Source of the DNA: JAHDCJ01 sp039028895
GTDB taxonomy: Bacteria; Bacteroidota; Bacteroidia; Chitinophagales; Saprospiraceae
Length of the DNA: 64,000 nt
Direction of reading: 5' to 3'
Assembly: GCA_039028895.1 (NCBI GenBank)
Contig: JBCCHF010000008.1
Coordinates: 1 to 64,000 of the forward strand
Shown: positions 51,970-60,167 of the stretch, piece after piece
Layout: every line of letters starts with the position of its first letter
Position numbering within the stretch: the first letter of the stretch is position 1
Translations under genes and position numbers: made by a program
Notes under the pieces: model-generated
Seen by the model: only the letters and a program-made list of their open reading frames with translations
What the model was told of the DNA's origin: nothing
The model's database searches: none

Positions 51970-54900
51970 ATGAAAAAATTAAATCACCCGGGCCTTCTTC
52001 TTTTTTTATTGGCTTGCTTTTTAGGATGCGTGCAGGAAACCAGTATTCAAGAGGATACCCTGTTCTCCAAACTTTCTCCCAAAACGACCAATATCCATTT
52101 TGAAAATAGAATGGCAGAAGACGAAAGATTAAATGTATACAGCTATGTCAATGCCTATAACGGCGGTGGTGTGGCTATTGGAGATATCAATAATGACGGA
52201 CTGAGTGATATTTTCTTTACCGGGAACATGACGCCCAACAAACTCTATCTCAACAAGGGTGATATGACGTTTGAAGACATTTCGGTGTCAGCAGGAATTG
52301 AAGCAAAAGACACCTGGTGCTCTGGCGTTACCATGGCAGATGTAAACAGTGATGGCGCCATCGATATTTATGTTTGCAGGGCATGGAGCGAAGATGATCC
52401 TGACCTACGCAGGAATCTTCTTTTTATTAACAACAAAGACAATACTTTCACTGAATCCGGTGCTCAATACGGGGTGGATGACCCTGGGTTCGCTTCACAA
52501 GCTTCATTTTTCGATTTTGATCTTGATGGAGACCTTGATCTGTTCGTCGGTAATTTCCCGCGCGAGTTTATCAGCAACACCTACCAAAGAGCAGAAAACA
52601 GGAACAACCCGGACTTGGAATGGAGTGATAAACTCTATCGTAATAACGGCAATGGCACCTTCACTGATATTACCGAGGCTGCTGGTGTAGCCAACTACGG
52701 ATGGACGTTGGGCATAATGACTTCAGACTTTAATATGGATGGATTGCCAGACATTTTCGTTGCTGTAGATCACGATGAACCAGACTATGCATATATCAAC
52801 AATGGTGATGGCACTTTCACCAATGATATCTATAATGCCTTCAGGCATATTTCAACCTTCTCAATGGGACTTGATATCGCAGACATCAATAACGATGGCC
52901 TTCTTGATGTGTTTGTCCTGGACATGCTGGCAGAAGATTATTACAGGCAGAAAGCTTTAATGGCAGGTATGGCACCAGCAAAGTTTTGGGCTTTGGTTAA
53001 CCTGGGATATCACTATCAATACATGAGAAATGTGCTGCAATTAAATAATGGCAATGGCACATTCAGCGATATCGCTTACTACTCCGGAGTCACCAGCACC
53101 GATTGGAGCTGGGCTTCTCTATTGGCCGACTTCGATAATGATGGCTTGAAAGACCTTTATGTCACCAATGGATATAAAAGGGAGATGAAAGACAATGACT
53201 TCCTGTTAAAGGTAGGGAGAATGTACCAGGAAGTTGACGCAGGCACTCGCCAGCCGCCATCATCATATGAGATTACCAAGATGGCCAAAGACACGTTCAG
53301 GCTACCAAATTATTATTTTAAAAACAAGGGTAAGCTTAAGTTTGAAAAACACTCAAAAGCAGCGGGTCTTGACCATCTCAGCCTCTCCAATGGTGCCGCT
53401 TACGGCGATCTCGACAATGATGGTGACCTTGACCTTGTTGTCAATAATTTATTCGACCCCGCCTTTATTTATCGAAACAATAGCCAAGCCACCGAAAACG
53501 CCAATTTCCTGCGCATCAAACTAAGTGGTCCGGAAAGCAATAAGGATGCTCTTGGGGCTAAAATAAAACTACTTCATAATGGTCAACAACAAGTTGCCGA
53601 AAAAACATTAACCAGGGGATTTCAATCATCCGTCGAAAACATCATCCATTTTGGGCTCGGCCAGGAAACATCGGTCCAAAAGCTGGAAATCACCTGGCCA
53701 GACGGACTCGTATCAATCATAGAGAATATCAATGCCAACCAGCTTTTGGAGGTCAGCTACTCCGAAGCAGAAAAAGCTAAGCCTCAACCTTCACCGAAGG
53801 AAGCATTACGCTTTGCAAAACAGTCTCCTGCTGAGGTACTGAGTACGGTTTTTAAGCATACTGAAAACCCCTTTAATGATTATGAACGAGAAGTCCTTTT
53901 GCCGCATATGCTTTCAAGACTTGGCCCTTTTATTTCCAGTGGTGATGCCAATGGAGATGGCCTGGAAGATTTTTATATAGGTGGCGCAATTGACCAGGCC
54001 GGATCGCTATATATCCAACAACAGGGAGGAAAATTTACACCGTCATCCGGCCCCTGGGAAGCAGACGCCGCCTATGAAGATATGGGGTCGCTATTTCTCG
54101 ACTTTGACCAGGATGGAGATGAGGACCTTTTCGTAATAAGCGGTGGCAATGAATATGCTGCTGGCAACCCCTATCAGGCGGATCGTGTATATGTCAATTC
54201 CGGAAACGGAAAATTTACAAAATCCACAGATGTCTTACCGCAAAATTTATTACAAAGCGGATCTTGCATTATCAATACAGACATTGATAAGGATGGTGAT
54301 ATGGACCTTTTTATTGGTGGAAGGCAAGCACCATCTAACTATCCTTATCCTGGTAAGTCTTTCCTACTTATTAATGAAGACGGAAAGTTTATTGACAAGA
54401 CTAACGAACTCGCCCCTGAACTTTCCCATATCGGGATGGTTACTTCAGCCATTTTTTCTGACTATGACAATGATTCGGATAAAGACCTGATAGTGGTAGG
54501 TGAATGGATGCCAATAACTTTCTTTGAAAACCAGGGTGGTCAGTTTGTCAATCGCACAAATGAAAAGGGATTTGGTGAAACCCAGGGCTGGTGGAACGAT
54601 ATCGCTGAAATTGACCTCAATAACGATGGCAACCTTGATTATGTTGCTGGCAACCTGGGTTTAAATTATAAATACAAAGCCAAACCAGATGCACCTTTCG
54701 AGATCTTCACCAAGGACTTTGATGCCAATGGCCGTCTTGACATCGTATTAGGCCAATATTATGGTGAAACCCTTTATCCGGTAAGGGGACTACAGTGCTC
54801 ATCGGAGCAAATGCCTTTACTCGGCAACAAATTTCCTACATACGGTGCTTTTGCCACTTCTAACCTGGAAGATATCTATGGAGAAGAAAACCTGAAAAAC

Positions 54901-55302
54901 GCCTTAAACTATTCGGCAAAAACATTTTCCAGCGCTGTTATTATTAATGATGGCAATGGCGGCTTCTCTATGAAAGATCTCCCGTATCAGGCCCAGTTAT
55001 TCCCTGTCAACGGGATATTGGCCACTGATATAAATAACGATGGTAATCAGGACCTCATCCTTACGGGGAATCAATATTCGTCAGAAGTGGAAACGGGACG
55101 GGCCGATGCAGGCAACGGACTAGTTTTGACCAGCAATGGCAACGGCCATTTCGATGTATTAGATCACAATGCCAGTGGTTTCTTTTCTCCGTTTGATGCC
55201 AAAGACTTAGCCTTGATAAAAGTTTCGGACGGGCACCTTGTGATCGTGGCCAACAACAATGGATTTCCACAAGTATTTAGCTTAAAGACTCAACTTCAAT
55301 GA
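51970..55302 (+). CDS. FG-GAP/VCBS-repeat and ASPIC/UnbV lipoprotein, paralogue B
   Basis: Signal with lipobox LLLFLLACFLGC (Cys20). The FG-GAP array has calcium loops such as DINNDGLSDIFFTGNM, DLDGDLDLFVGNF and DIDKDGDMDLFIGG. The ASPIC/UnbV domain is at about 507-597 (FLRIKLSGPESNKDALGAKI, ITWPDGLVSII). A second repeat block ends in PVRGLQCSSEQMPLLGNKFP and GNGGFSMKDLP. Paralogue A carries matching phrases in the same order (PVRGRECSSEQVPLVAEKFP), so the pair arose by gene duplication. Usually such genes sit near SusC/SusD systems; none is in the window. The 3' end overlaps, tail to tail, the fragment of a third copy. Confidence 0.88.
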   Translation: MKKLNHPGLLLFLLACFLGCVQETSIQEDTLFSKLSPKTTNIHFENRMAEDERLNVYSYVNAYNGGGVAIGDINNDGLSDIFFTGNMTPNKLYLNKGDMTFEDISVSAGIEAKDTWCSGVTMADVNSDGAIDIYVCRAWSEDDPDLRRNLLFINNKDNTFTESGAQYGVDDPGFASQASFFDFDLDGDLDLFVGNFPREFISNTYQRAENRNNPDLEWSDKLYRNNGNGTFTDITEAAGVANYGWTLGIMTSDFNMDGLPDIFVAVDHDEPDYAYINNGDGTFTNDIYNAFRHISTFSMGLDIADINNDGLLDVFVLDMLAEDYYRQKALMAGMAPAKFWALVNLGYHYQYMRNVLQLNNGNGTFSDIAYYSGVTSTDWSWASLLADFDNDGLKDLYVTNGYKREMKDNDFLLKVGRMYQEVDAGTRQPPSSYEITKMAKDTFRLPNYYFKNKGKLKFEKHSKAAGLDHLSLSNGAAYGDLDNDGDLDLVVNNLFDPAFIYRNNSQATENANFLRIKLSGPESNKDALGAKIKLLHNGQQQVAEKTLTRGFQSSVENIIHFGLGQETSVQKLEITWPDGLVSIIENINANQLLEVSYSEAEKAKPQPSPKEALRFAKQSPAEVLSTVFKHTENPFNDYEREVLLPHMLSRLGPFISSGDANGDGLEDFYIGGAIDQAGSLYIQQQGGKFTPSSGPWEADAAYEDMGSLFLDFDQDGDEDLFVISGGNEYAAGNPYQADRVYVNSGNGKFTKSTDVLPQNLLQSGSCIINTDIDKDGDMDLFIGGRQAPSNYPYPGKSFLLINEDGKFIDKTNELAPELSHIGMVTSAIFSDYDNDSDKDLIVVGEWMPITFFENQGGQFVNRTNEKGFGETQGWWNDIAEIDLNNDGNLDYVAGNLGLNYKYKAKPDAPFEIFTKDFDANGRLDIVLGQYYGETLYPVRGLQCSSEQMPLLGNKFPTYGAFATSNLEDIYGEENLKNALNYSAKTFSSAVIINDGNGGFSMKDLPYQAQLFPVNGILATDINNDGNQDLILTGNQYSSEVETGRADAGNGLVLTSNGNGHFDVLDHNASGFFSPFDAKDLALIKVSDGHLVIVANNNGFPQVFSLKTQLQ

Positions 55303-55597
55303 AACCATTTTTCCCGATATTAATAACGATGGTTTGCAAGCCATCGTTATTAATGTCAACAATGGCCACACCACCACCATTATACATATAGTCGTAAAAA
55401 AGAATATTATCACTTGGTCCCTCAAATAGATCATTTGTAACTTCTATACCCGTATGATTTACAGGAAGTAATTCAAGAATAGCTTGACTTGATCTCTGAT
55501 CATTTTCACCCCCTTTCTGGTTAGATAATTTGCACCCTGAAAACGAAAAAAGAAAGGAGACAATAAGAAGAATGGAGTAAAATATTGTTTTCAACAA
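55277..55597 (-). pseudogene. Truncated third FG-GAP/CRTAC1-like lipoprotein (N-terminal stump)
   Basis: The frame reads as a lipoprotein signal (LLIVSFLFSFSGCKLS), then PVNHTGIEVTNDLFEG and YMYNGGGVAIVDINNDGL. These match the first ~90 residues of the flanking family members (AYNGGGVAIGDINNDGLSDI in paralogue B). After the first calcium loop the match stops and the frame reads out through 25 unrelated codons antisense to the end of paralogue B. There is no ATG; the frame starts at TTG. A full-length member has about 1,100 residues, so over 90 percent is missing. The breakpoint coincides with a palindrome at 55319-55354. Confidence 0.7.
55319..55354. repeat. Perfect 14-bp palindrome made from two opposed DINNDG codon blocks
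   Basis: ATTAATAACGATGG (55319-55332) and CCATCGTTATTAAT (55341-55354) are perfect inverse copies around an 8-base loop. Each arm encodes INNDG, the FG-GAP calcium loop, on its own strand: the plus strand reads PDINNDGLQ and the minus strand VDINNDGLQ. This looks like a rearrangement junction. It may incidentally end transcription from both sides, though T-tracts are absent. Confidence 0.75.
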
Positions 55598-55672
55598 AAA
55601 TATTGTCCTCCTTAGTAGGAATCATTCAGCAAAATGATCTAAAATATAATTTATTCTTATTCAACTACCAAA

Positions 55673-56116
55673 ATGAAAATAACCCTTTCCAAAGCCACCC
55701 CACAAGACCTGCCAGCCATCTACGGTCTCGTAAAAGAGCTCGCCATCTACGAAAAAGCGCCCGAGGAAGTCACCACAACGCTGGAAGACTACCTAACCGA
55801 CTTCAAAGCTGGCTATTTCGAATCATTAGTCGCCAAACACAACGACAAAGTGGTGGGTATGATGCTCTACTACAACACCTACTCCACATGGAAAGGCAGG
55901 ATGTTGTATTTGGAAGATTTTCTGGTCACTGAGACCTACAGACGCATGGGGATAGGCGATCAGCTTTGGGAAGCGCTCCTCGAAGAAGCCAAAATAAAAG
56001 GAGCCAGGCTCATCAAATGGCAAGTTCTCGACTGGAACCAGCCCGCAATCGAGTTTTACAAGAAGAAAGCCGCCACTATTGAAGACGAATGGCTGAACGG
56101 AAAAGTGTTTCTTTGA
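55673..56116 (+). CDS. GNAT-family N-acetyltransferase (SSAT-like)
   Basis: Cytosolic acetyl-CoA-dependent acetyltransferase of 147 residues, the full size of a single GNAT domain. Strand beta4 and the acetyl-CoA P-loop read LEDFLVTETYRRMGIGDQLW (R/Q-x-x-G-x-G/A as RRMGIG). The DWNQPAIEFYKKKAA segment near the end is the conserved region after beta5. The sequence order (AIYEKAPEEVTTT, WKGRMLYLEDF) resembles spermidine/thialysine acetyltransferases, so an amine substrate is likely but not certain. No operon partner; it is convergent with the lipoprotein gene. Confidence 0.85.
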   Translation: MKITLSKATPQDLPAIYGLVKELAIYEKAPEEVTTTLEDYLTDFKAGYFESLVAKHNDKVVGMMLYYNTYSTWKGRMLYLEDFLVTETYRRMGIGDQLWEALLEEAKIKGARLIKWQVLDWNQPAIEFYKKKAATIEDEWLNGKVFL

Positions 56117-56165
56117 TGGTCGAAGGTTGCCCACAGCAAACTGCTAATTGCCGATTGCCAAATAG

Positions 56166-57095
56166 TTACTGCCTAATCACCCTGATCACCGACTTGGCCT
56201 CCATTGTTCCGTTAATGGTGCCGAATGGCAACTCGGGTCCGGAGATCTTCATATCACCCCCAAACTTCTGGTGTACTTCTGACTCTTCAGCCCAACCAGT
56301 AGCCTCATCAACGATCATACTCCCGGTTTGCTGACCACTGAGGTCGTATTCGACATTCATAACGCCGAAGTTAACTGGTGGTGCATCTGGAAGTGAAGCG
56401 ATCTCTGAGGAAAAATCGATATATGCTTTTCCTTTTCCACGACTCATTAACTTGTAAGTTGTGGTTATGATCATGCCGATTCCTGCTTCCCTCGTAACCG
56501 TTTTTTCCCATGTATCACCAGGCTTAATTGGCTTATCAGGATAAAAAGCTGTAAGCATACTCATATCTTCGGCCATCGCCTTGTTACCGAACTGGGTTTT
56601 CAGGGTGGACTCAAAAGCTTGTGAGGTCTCATCTCCTTCCGGGAAACCGGCAGCTGCGAGCATCTCTTCCAACATCTTGTCAGCCCCGGTCACTTCTTTT
56701 ACTTTACCATCGGCATTCATAGTCATCCGAAAGGCCTGGCCAACCATTTTTTCATAGATCTTACCGGTAACATCTTGCGGGTTTTGATCGACTCTTGAAT
56801 CGTACTTGGCACCACCCATCGGGCTGCTTTGTTCTGTAGCTACCGCGGTAATCGTAACCTTCATGTCTTTTGCTCCATCTGGCAGGGATTTCAATACCTC
56901 GTATTCATACTCCACCATTTCATTTACCTTTTGGTCCTGATCCATGCCCATCGTGGAAGTGGCAATATCCTGGTCAACAGTAATCGCATACCTGAAATTC
57001 GCCTTATCCGGCATCTTGAACTTAAATAATAAAGAATTGGAGGAGCACCCCCCGGCTATCAGGATAATTAGGGCAAGGATGAGTGGATTTTTCAT
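56166..57095 (-). CDS. DUF6263-like lipoprotein
   Basis: The ATG at 57095 gives a lipoprotein signal MKNPLILALIILIAGGCSS (lipobox IAGGC); a GTG at 57128 would add 11 residues taken from repeat sequence. The mature protein of about 290 residues has regular beta strands, e.g. KANFRYAITVDQDI, VEYEYEVLKSLPDG, AFRMTMNADGKVKEVTG and FYPDKPIKPGDTWEKTV. 'FPDxPVKPGDTWxxT' is the hallmark phrase of the DUF6263 family in Bacteroidota. Function is unknown; probably periplasmic or at the outer membrane. The repeat block begins just beyond its start codon. Confidence 0.7.
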   Translation of the reverse strand: MKNPLILALIILIAGGCSSNSLLFKFKMPDKANFRYAITVDQDIATSTMGMDQDQKVNEMVEYEYEVLKSLPDGAKDMKVTITAVATEQSSPMGGAKYDSRVDQNPQDVTGKIYEKMVGQAFRMTMNADGKVKEVTGADKMLEEMLAAAGFPEGDETSQAFESTLKTQFGNKAMAEDMSMLTAFYPDKPIKPGDTWEKTVTREAGIGMIITTTYKLMSRGKGKAYIDFSSEIASLPDAPPVNFGVMNVEYDLSGQQTGSMIVDEATGWAEESEVHQKFGGDMKISGPELPFGTINGTMEAKSVIRVIRQ

Positions 57096-57103
57096 GCATT
57101 TTG

Positions 57104-57254
57104 TTTTTTGGCGTTCACTGTCGTTCACTTCTTTGTTGACGTGTTTGGCTTACCTGTTGTCATTCGCTGCGCTCATTTACTTGCTGGCGTTCACTGGCGT
57201 TCACTTACTTTTTGACGCCTGCGGCTTACTTATTATCGCTCACTGGTGTTCGCT
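57104..57254 (-). repeat. Left inverted-repeat block of the cassette
   Basis: Built from imperfect copies of words such as GGCGTTCACT, CTTACTTTTTGACG and GGCTTACTT. The part 57204-57254 is the nearly exact inverse of the right block. The outer part (57104-57203) holds more diverged copies. Its outer edge touches the start of the DUF6263-like gene. Confidence 0.7.
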
Positions 57255-57358
57255 TTTTTATTAGAGCAGGTGAATATTTTTAAATGTTTCGAGAACTTTT
57301 TTTTTGCAATTGACTGTGGAATTTCATTGACATACCCGTCAAGATAAGAAAAAGGACT

Positions 57359-57730
57359 ATGGATTTTTTAAGCTTAAACAGTATAGAAGTTTATACGGTC
57401 AGCTTCAAGTTGAGTAATCGCATATGGGATATTGCAACACAGTGGCCATCATTTGCAAGATTTTCAATAGGAGACCAGATAGTCAGATCCTCTGACTCGA
57501 TTTCAGCCAATATTGCTGAAGGATTTGGCCGCTATCACAAAAAAGATAAAATTCGTTTCTATCGGTACAGCATGGGATCAATTTACGAAACCATCGACTG
57601 GCTGGAAAAAGCTAATATCCGTAACCTTATCACTGATGAAGAATACATAGAACTAAGTCAAACACTTAACATCCTGCCCAAAAAGCTGAATGGTTTCATC
57701 AAATACACCAACCAAAAACTAAAAACCTAA
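57359..57730 (+). CDS. Four-helix-bundle protein (S23/IVP family)
   Basis: A 123-residue, all-helical protein of the family first seen in 23S rRNA intervening sequences and related to the bAvd accessory proteins of diversity-generating retroelements. Diagnostic segments are VYTVSFKLSNRIWDIA, QIVRSSDSISANIAEGFGR and FYRYSMGSIYETIDWLEKA. The start ATG is 5' of the first helix; length is normal. Family members form pentameric barrels and may bind nucleic acid. No reverse transcriptase, template repeat or rRNA is in the window, so it is not an obvious retroelement accessory here. Near-identical inverted repeats on both sides set it apart from its neighbours. Confidence 0.88.
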   Translation: MDFLSLNSIEVYTVSFKLSNRIWDIATQWPSFARFSIGDQIVRSSDSISANIAEGFGRYHKKDKIRFYRYSMGSIYETIDWLEKANIRNLITDEEYIELSQTLNILPKKLNGFIKYTNQKLKT

Positions 57731-57733
57731 CAA

Positions 57734-57825
57734 GTAAGTGAACACCAGTGAGCGACAACAAGTAAGCCGAAGGCGTCAAAAAGTAAGCGAACACCAGTGA
57801 GCGACAACAAGTAAGCCGAAGGCGA
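57734..57825 (+). repeat. Right repeat block: two tandem 49-base units
   Basis: Two head-to-tail units of 49 bases, each beginning GTAAG[T/C]GAACACCAGTG and ending AAGTAAGCCGAAGGCG, differ at one or two positions. The inverse of this unit lies at 57204-57254. The block ends 8 bases before the stop codon of the next minus-strand gene. Confidence 0.85.
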
Positions 57826-57832
57826 AAAACAG

Positions 57833-59110
57833 TTAAGTCTTCCGCTTTTTCTTCTTAGCTGCCGGGAACAATACGTTGTTCAGAATAAGCCGATACCCCG
57901 GAGAATTGGGATGTAAGTTAAGATCAGTAGGAGGATCATGCACATAATGGCGATAATCCTCAGGATCGTGACCGCCGAAAAAGGTCCATGTACCGAACCC
58001 AAATTCGGCGTGAATGTACCGGGCCTCGTTAGCCGGTTTGTTTTCGCCCATGACCAACACATTCGACTTAATGAGTTCCTTCCGGAATGCGGTCGTTTGT
58101 CCCATAAAACCTTTGACAGTACGAGTGTGGTTTTGGGTCAGCATCGAAGGCACCGGATCCCACTTGGCAGAAAAATCAAACAAGGTGAAATAATCGTTTT
58201 GCATATCGACTTTACGGGTATGGGTAGCATCAATATTAGAATGCTCATAACGCAAAGGATCGCGAACAACCTTAAAATCCTGGAAGGCAAAGGTGTTGGT
58301 AAAATTAAGCTTGTCCTGTGCGGTTGGATCCTGTGGGTCTCCATCGTACATATGTTCGATAATATCCAGTCCTTCTGAAGCAATTGCAATGTCGTAAGTG
58401 TCTGTTGCTGAGCACATAGCAAACATAAATCCACCACCAGACACATAAGCCTGGATCATTTTGGCAACAGCCAGTTTAAGGTGTGAAACTTTCGCAAAAC
58501 CATGTTTCTCAGCCAGGTCCTCCATGCTTTTAACATGCTCGCGATACCATGGTCGACTGCCGTAAGAGGCATAGAATTTACCATACTGGCCCGTGAAATC
58601 CTCGTGGTGTAAATGCAACCAGTCGTACTCCGCCAACTTCCCTTCAAGAACATCGGTATCATAGATTACGTCATAAGGAATTTCCGCATAAGTCAGCACT
58701 AGTGTAACGGCATCATCCCAAGGCTGAATCGTTTCGCCTTTAGCATTAACATCAGGCGTGTAAACCGCTACTTTTGGCGCCACTTCAAGTTTGATGGCAT
58801 CCATATTCCTTTCGGGATGGCTGATGTCCTGCAGAATCTTGGTAAACTTCGCATCGGGAATGATCTCATAAGATACATCACGAGTGATACATTCATCCTG
58901 AAAAAGGATATTATTCTTGAAAGCAAAACTGCCTCCTTCATAGTTGAGCAGCCAATGCACTTCCACATCATGGGTAAGGACCCAGTATGCAATGCCATAA
59001 GCTTTCAGGTGATTCTTCTGGTGCTCGTTCATCGGTATCATGATATAGCTGGCAAACGCCGAGCCACACAACACCAAAACGGTACATATGGAGAGAATAG
59101 CTTTTTTCAT
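57833..59110 (-). CDS. Conserved secreted Bacteroidota protein, often labelled 'asparagine synthetase B'
   Basis: Signal peptide MKKAILSICTVLVLCGSAFAS, then about 400 residues strongly conserved in Bacteroidota: IPMNEHQKNHLKAYGIAYW, WLLNYEGGSFAF, PWDDAVTLVLTYAEIPYDVI, YDWLHLHHEDFTGQYGKFY, SGGGFMFAMCSATDTYDIA and GFGTWTFFGGHDPEDYRHYV. The segment with HLHHEDFTGQ and the Gly-rich loop before 'FAMCSATD' recall class I glutamine-amidotransferase-like folds. Neither the N-terminal nucleophile Cys nor the synthetase domain of AsnB is present, so the common label looks wrong. The C-terminus is very basic (KKKKRKT). Secreted or periplasmic; role unknown. Confidence 0.75.
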   Translation of the reverse strand: MKKAILSICTVLVLCGSAFASYIMIPMNEHQKNHLKAYGIAYWVLTHDVEVHWLLNYEGGSFAFKNNILFQDECITRDVSYEIIPDAKFTKILQDISHPERNMDAIKLEVAPKVAVYTPDVNAKGETIQPWDDAVTLVLTYAEIPYDVIYDTDVLEGKLAEYDWLHLHHEDFTGQYGKFYASYGSRPWYREHVKSMEDLAEKHGFAKVSHLKLAVAKMIQAYVSGGGFMFAMCSATDTYDIAIASEGLDIIEHMYDGDPQDPTAQDKLNFTNTFAFQDFKVVRDPLRYEHSNIDATHTRKVDMQNDYFTLFDFSAKWDPVPSMLTQNHTRTVKGFMGQTTAFRKELIKSNVLVMGENKPANEARYIHAEFGFGTWTFFGGHDPEDYRHYVHDPPTDLNLHPNSPGYRLILNNVLFPAAKKKKRKT

Positions 59111-59114
59111 ACTC

Positions 59115-59390
59115 TAATTTCTAAGTTGTTTCGGCTGCGCCGATTATTCTGCTCTTCGAGCATTGTTTTGGCTGCGCCATTTTTTGTCATTCACTACGTT
59201 CATTCACTTGCTGGGGCTTCGTTCTCTGTTTGTCGACTAGGCCTTTATTGTTTGGGCTATGCCAATTGTTGAATTGTTTTTACCTGTTTCTCCTGGATCC
59301 AACAATTCAAACAATTGCGACTGCAAGGAGCCAAAACAATTCGCAGAAGGCGCAAACAAGTAAGCGAGCAAAGCGAACGACAATAATAAA
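59115..59390. repeat. Gene-free inverted-repeat block related to the cassette flanks
   Basis: Left words (GGCTGCGCC, TCATTCACTACGTTCATTC) mirror right words near 59340-59385 (CAGAAGGCGCAAACAAGTA, GCGAGCAAAGCGAACGACAA). A palindromic core pairs CAATTGTTGAATTGTT (59263-59278) with AACAATTCAAACAATTG (59301-59317, one bulge). The vocabulary matches the blocks at 57104-57254 and 57734-57825, but no ORF is enclosed. Confidence 0.6.
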
Positions 59391-59476
59391 ACTATTTTCA
59401 AGGTTCTTTAGTCTTATCAGACACATAAATTTAATGACTATTACTGCATCATGGGCCCATTTAACGTTTTAATAAC

Positions 59477-59507
59477 TTTTCTATTACCACTGATTCCTTT
59501 ACCTTTG
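59477..59507 (+). promoter_or_regulatory. Promoter of the 186-residue exported protein gene
   Basis: TTTT (59477-59480), 19 bases and TACCTTTG (59500-59507) fit the Bacteroidota consensus. Expected start site is near 59514, 26 bases before the ATG. Confidence 0.55.
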
Positions 59508-59539
59508 ACCGTTCCGCCCCTGAATTCAAATAACGTATT

Positions 59540-60100
59540 ATGTTGCTAAGAGTTTTTGGTATCATCCTGCTCCTTGGCTGGACGGTAATCTCCACAAGCG
59601 CCCAAACGACCTGGACCAAGGGTTATATTGTTACCAATCCGGGCGATACGATCCGTGGAAAGATCAAAGAAACTACCCCGGGACAGCGTTCTGTTCAAAT
59701 TGTTTTTAGGGGGAACAACAGTGACGAAAAAATTCGCTATAAACCTTTCAATATCAAAGGTTTTCACGTCAACGAAAGGTACTATGAATCAAAGATTTAC
59801 GATGTTGATGTAGACCTGAACTATGGTTTTGGCGTTTTTATGGAGCGAATGAACAAAGGTATTGTCCAAATTTACCATTACTGGAATACGGACAAAGACC
59901 GCGGGTTTACCCAGACATTCATTGAAAATGACGGAGACTACCTGCTTGAAGTCAATTTCATGCGTTTCAAGTGGCAAATGGCCAAATACTTTGAAGAATA
60001 CCCTGAGCTTCAGGCTCGAATTAAAGACGGCGAATTCAAGAAAAAAGATCTTATGAAGATCGTTGACGAGTACAATCGCTGGAAAGAAAATGAATGGTAA
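59540..60100 (+). CDS. Exported protein of unknown function (beta-rich domain plus helical tail)
   Basis: Signal peptide MLLRVFGIILLLGWTVISTSA, then a beta-rich stretch starting TKGYIVTNPGDTIRGKIKE. This opening is seen in a widespread group of small Bacteroidota exported proteins with no assigned function. Following strands (SVQIVFRGNN, EKIRYKPFNIKGFHVN, GIVQIYHYWNTDKD) alternate with short turns. The last 60 residues are charged and helical. No catalytic motif is visible. It has its own promoter; the next gene starts 67 bases downstream with only a hairpin between, so read-through is possible. Confidence 0.65.
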   Translation: MLLRVFGIILLLGWTVISTSAQTTWTKGYIVTNPGDTIRGKIKETTPGQRSVQIVFRGNNSDEKIRYKPFNIKGFHVNERYYESKIYDVDVDLNYGFGVFMERMNKGIVQIYHYWNTDKDRGFTQTFIENDGDYLLEVNFMRFKWQMAKYFEEYPELQARIKDGEFKKKDLMKIVDEYNRWKENEW

Positions 60101-60133
60101 CTTAATGTTTCAGCCTATTTGAAGCAGTTAACC

Positions 60134-60152
60134 CTCCGAAAAAGGTTCGGAG
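60134..60152 (+). other. Short hairpin between the 186- and 698-residue genes
   Basis: CTCCGAA (60134-60140) pairs with TTCGGAG (60146-60152) around a 5-base loop. No T-tract follows. It lies 15 bases before the next start codon and could affect translation or partly attenuate read-through. Confidence 0.4.
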
Positions 60153-60167
60153 TCACCGACTGAATTT

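Larger units (their letters stand above)
57104..57830. mobile_element. IVS-like cassette: four-helix-bundle gene between inverted repeats
   Basis: The region between two unrelated genes consists of a left repeat block (57104-57254), a four-helix-bundle gene (57359-57730) and a right block (57734-57825). The right block is the inverse complement of 57204-57254 with only a few differences over about 50 bases. Transcribed as one RNA, the flanks would form a long stem around the ORF, as in the intervening sequences with S23 genes known from some 23S rRNAs. Here it is intergenic. No transposase or target-site duplication was found. Confidence 0.5.

Noticed and set aside
57359..57730. Four-helix-bundle gene as the bAvd of a diversity-generating retroelement
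   Set aside because: No reverse transcriptase and no template/variable repeat pair were found in the window.
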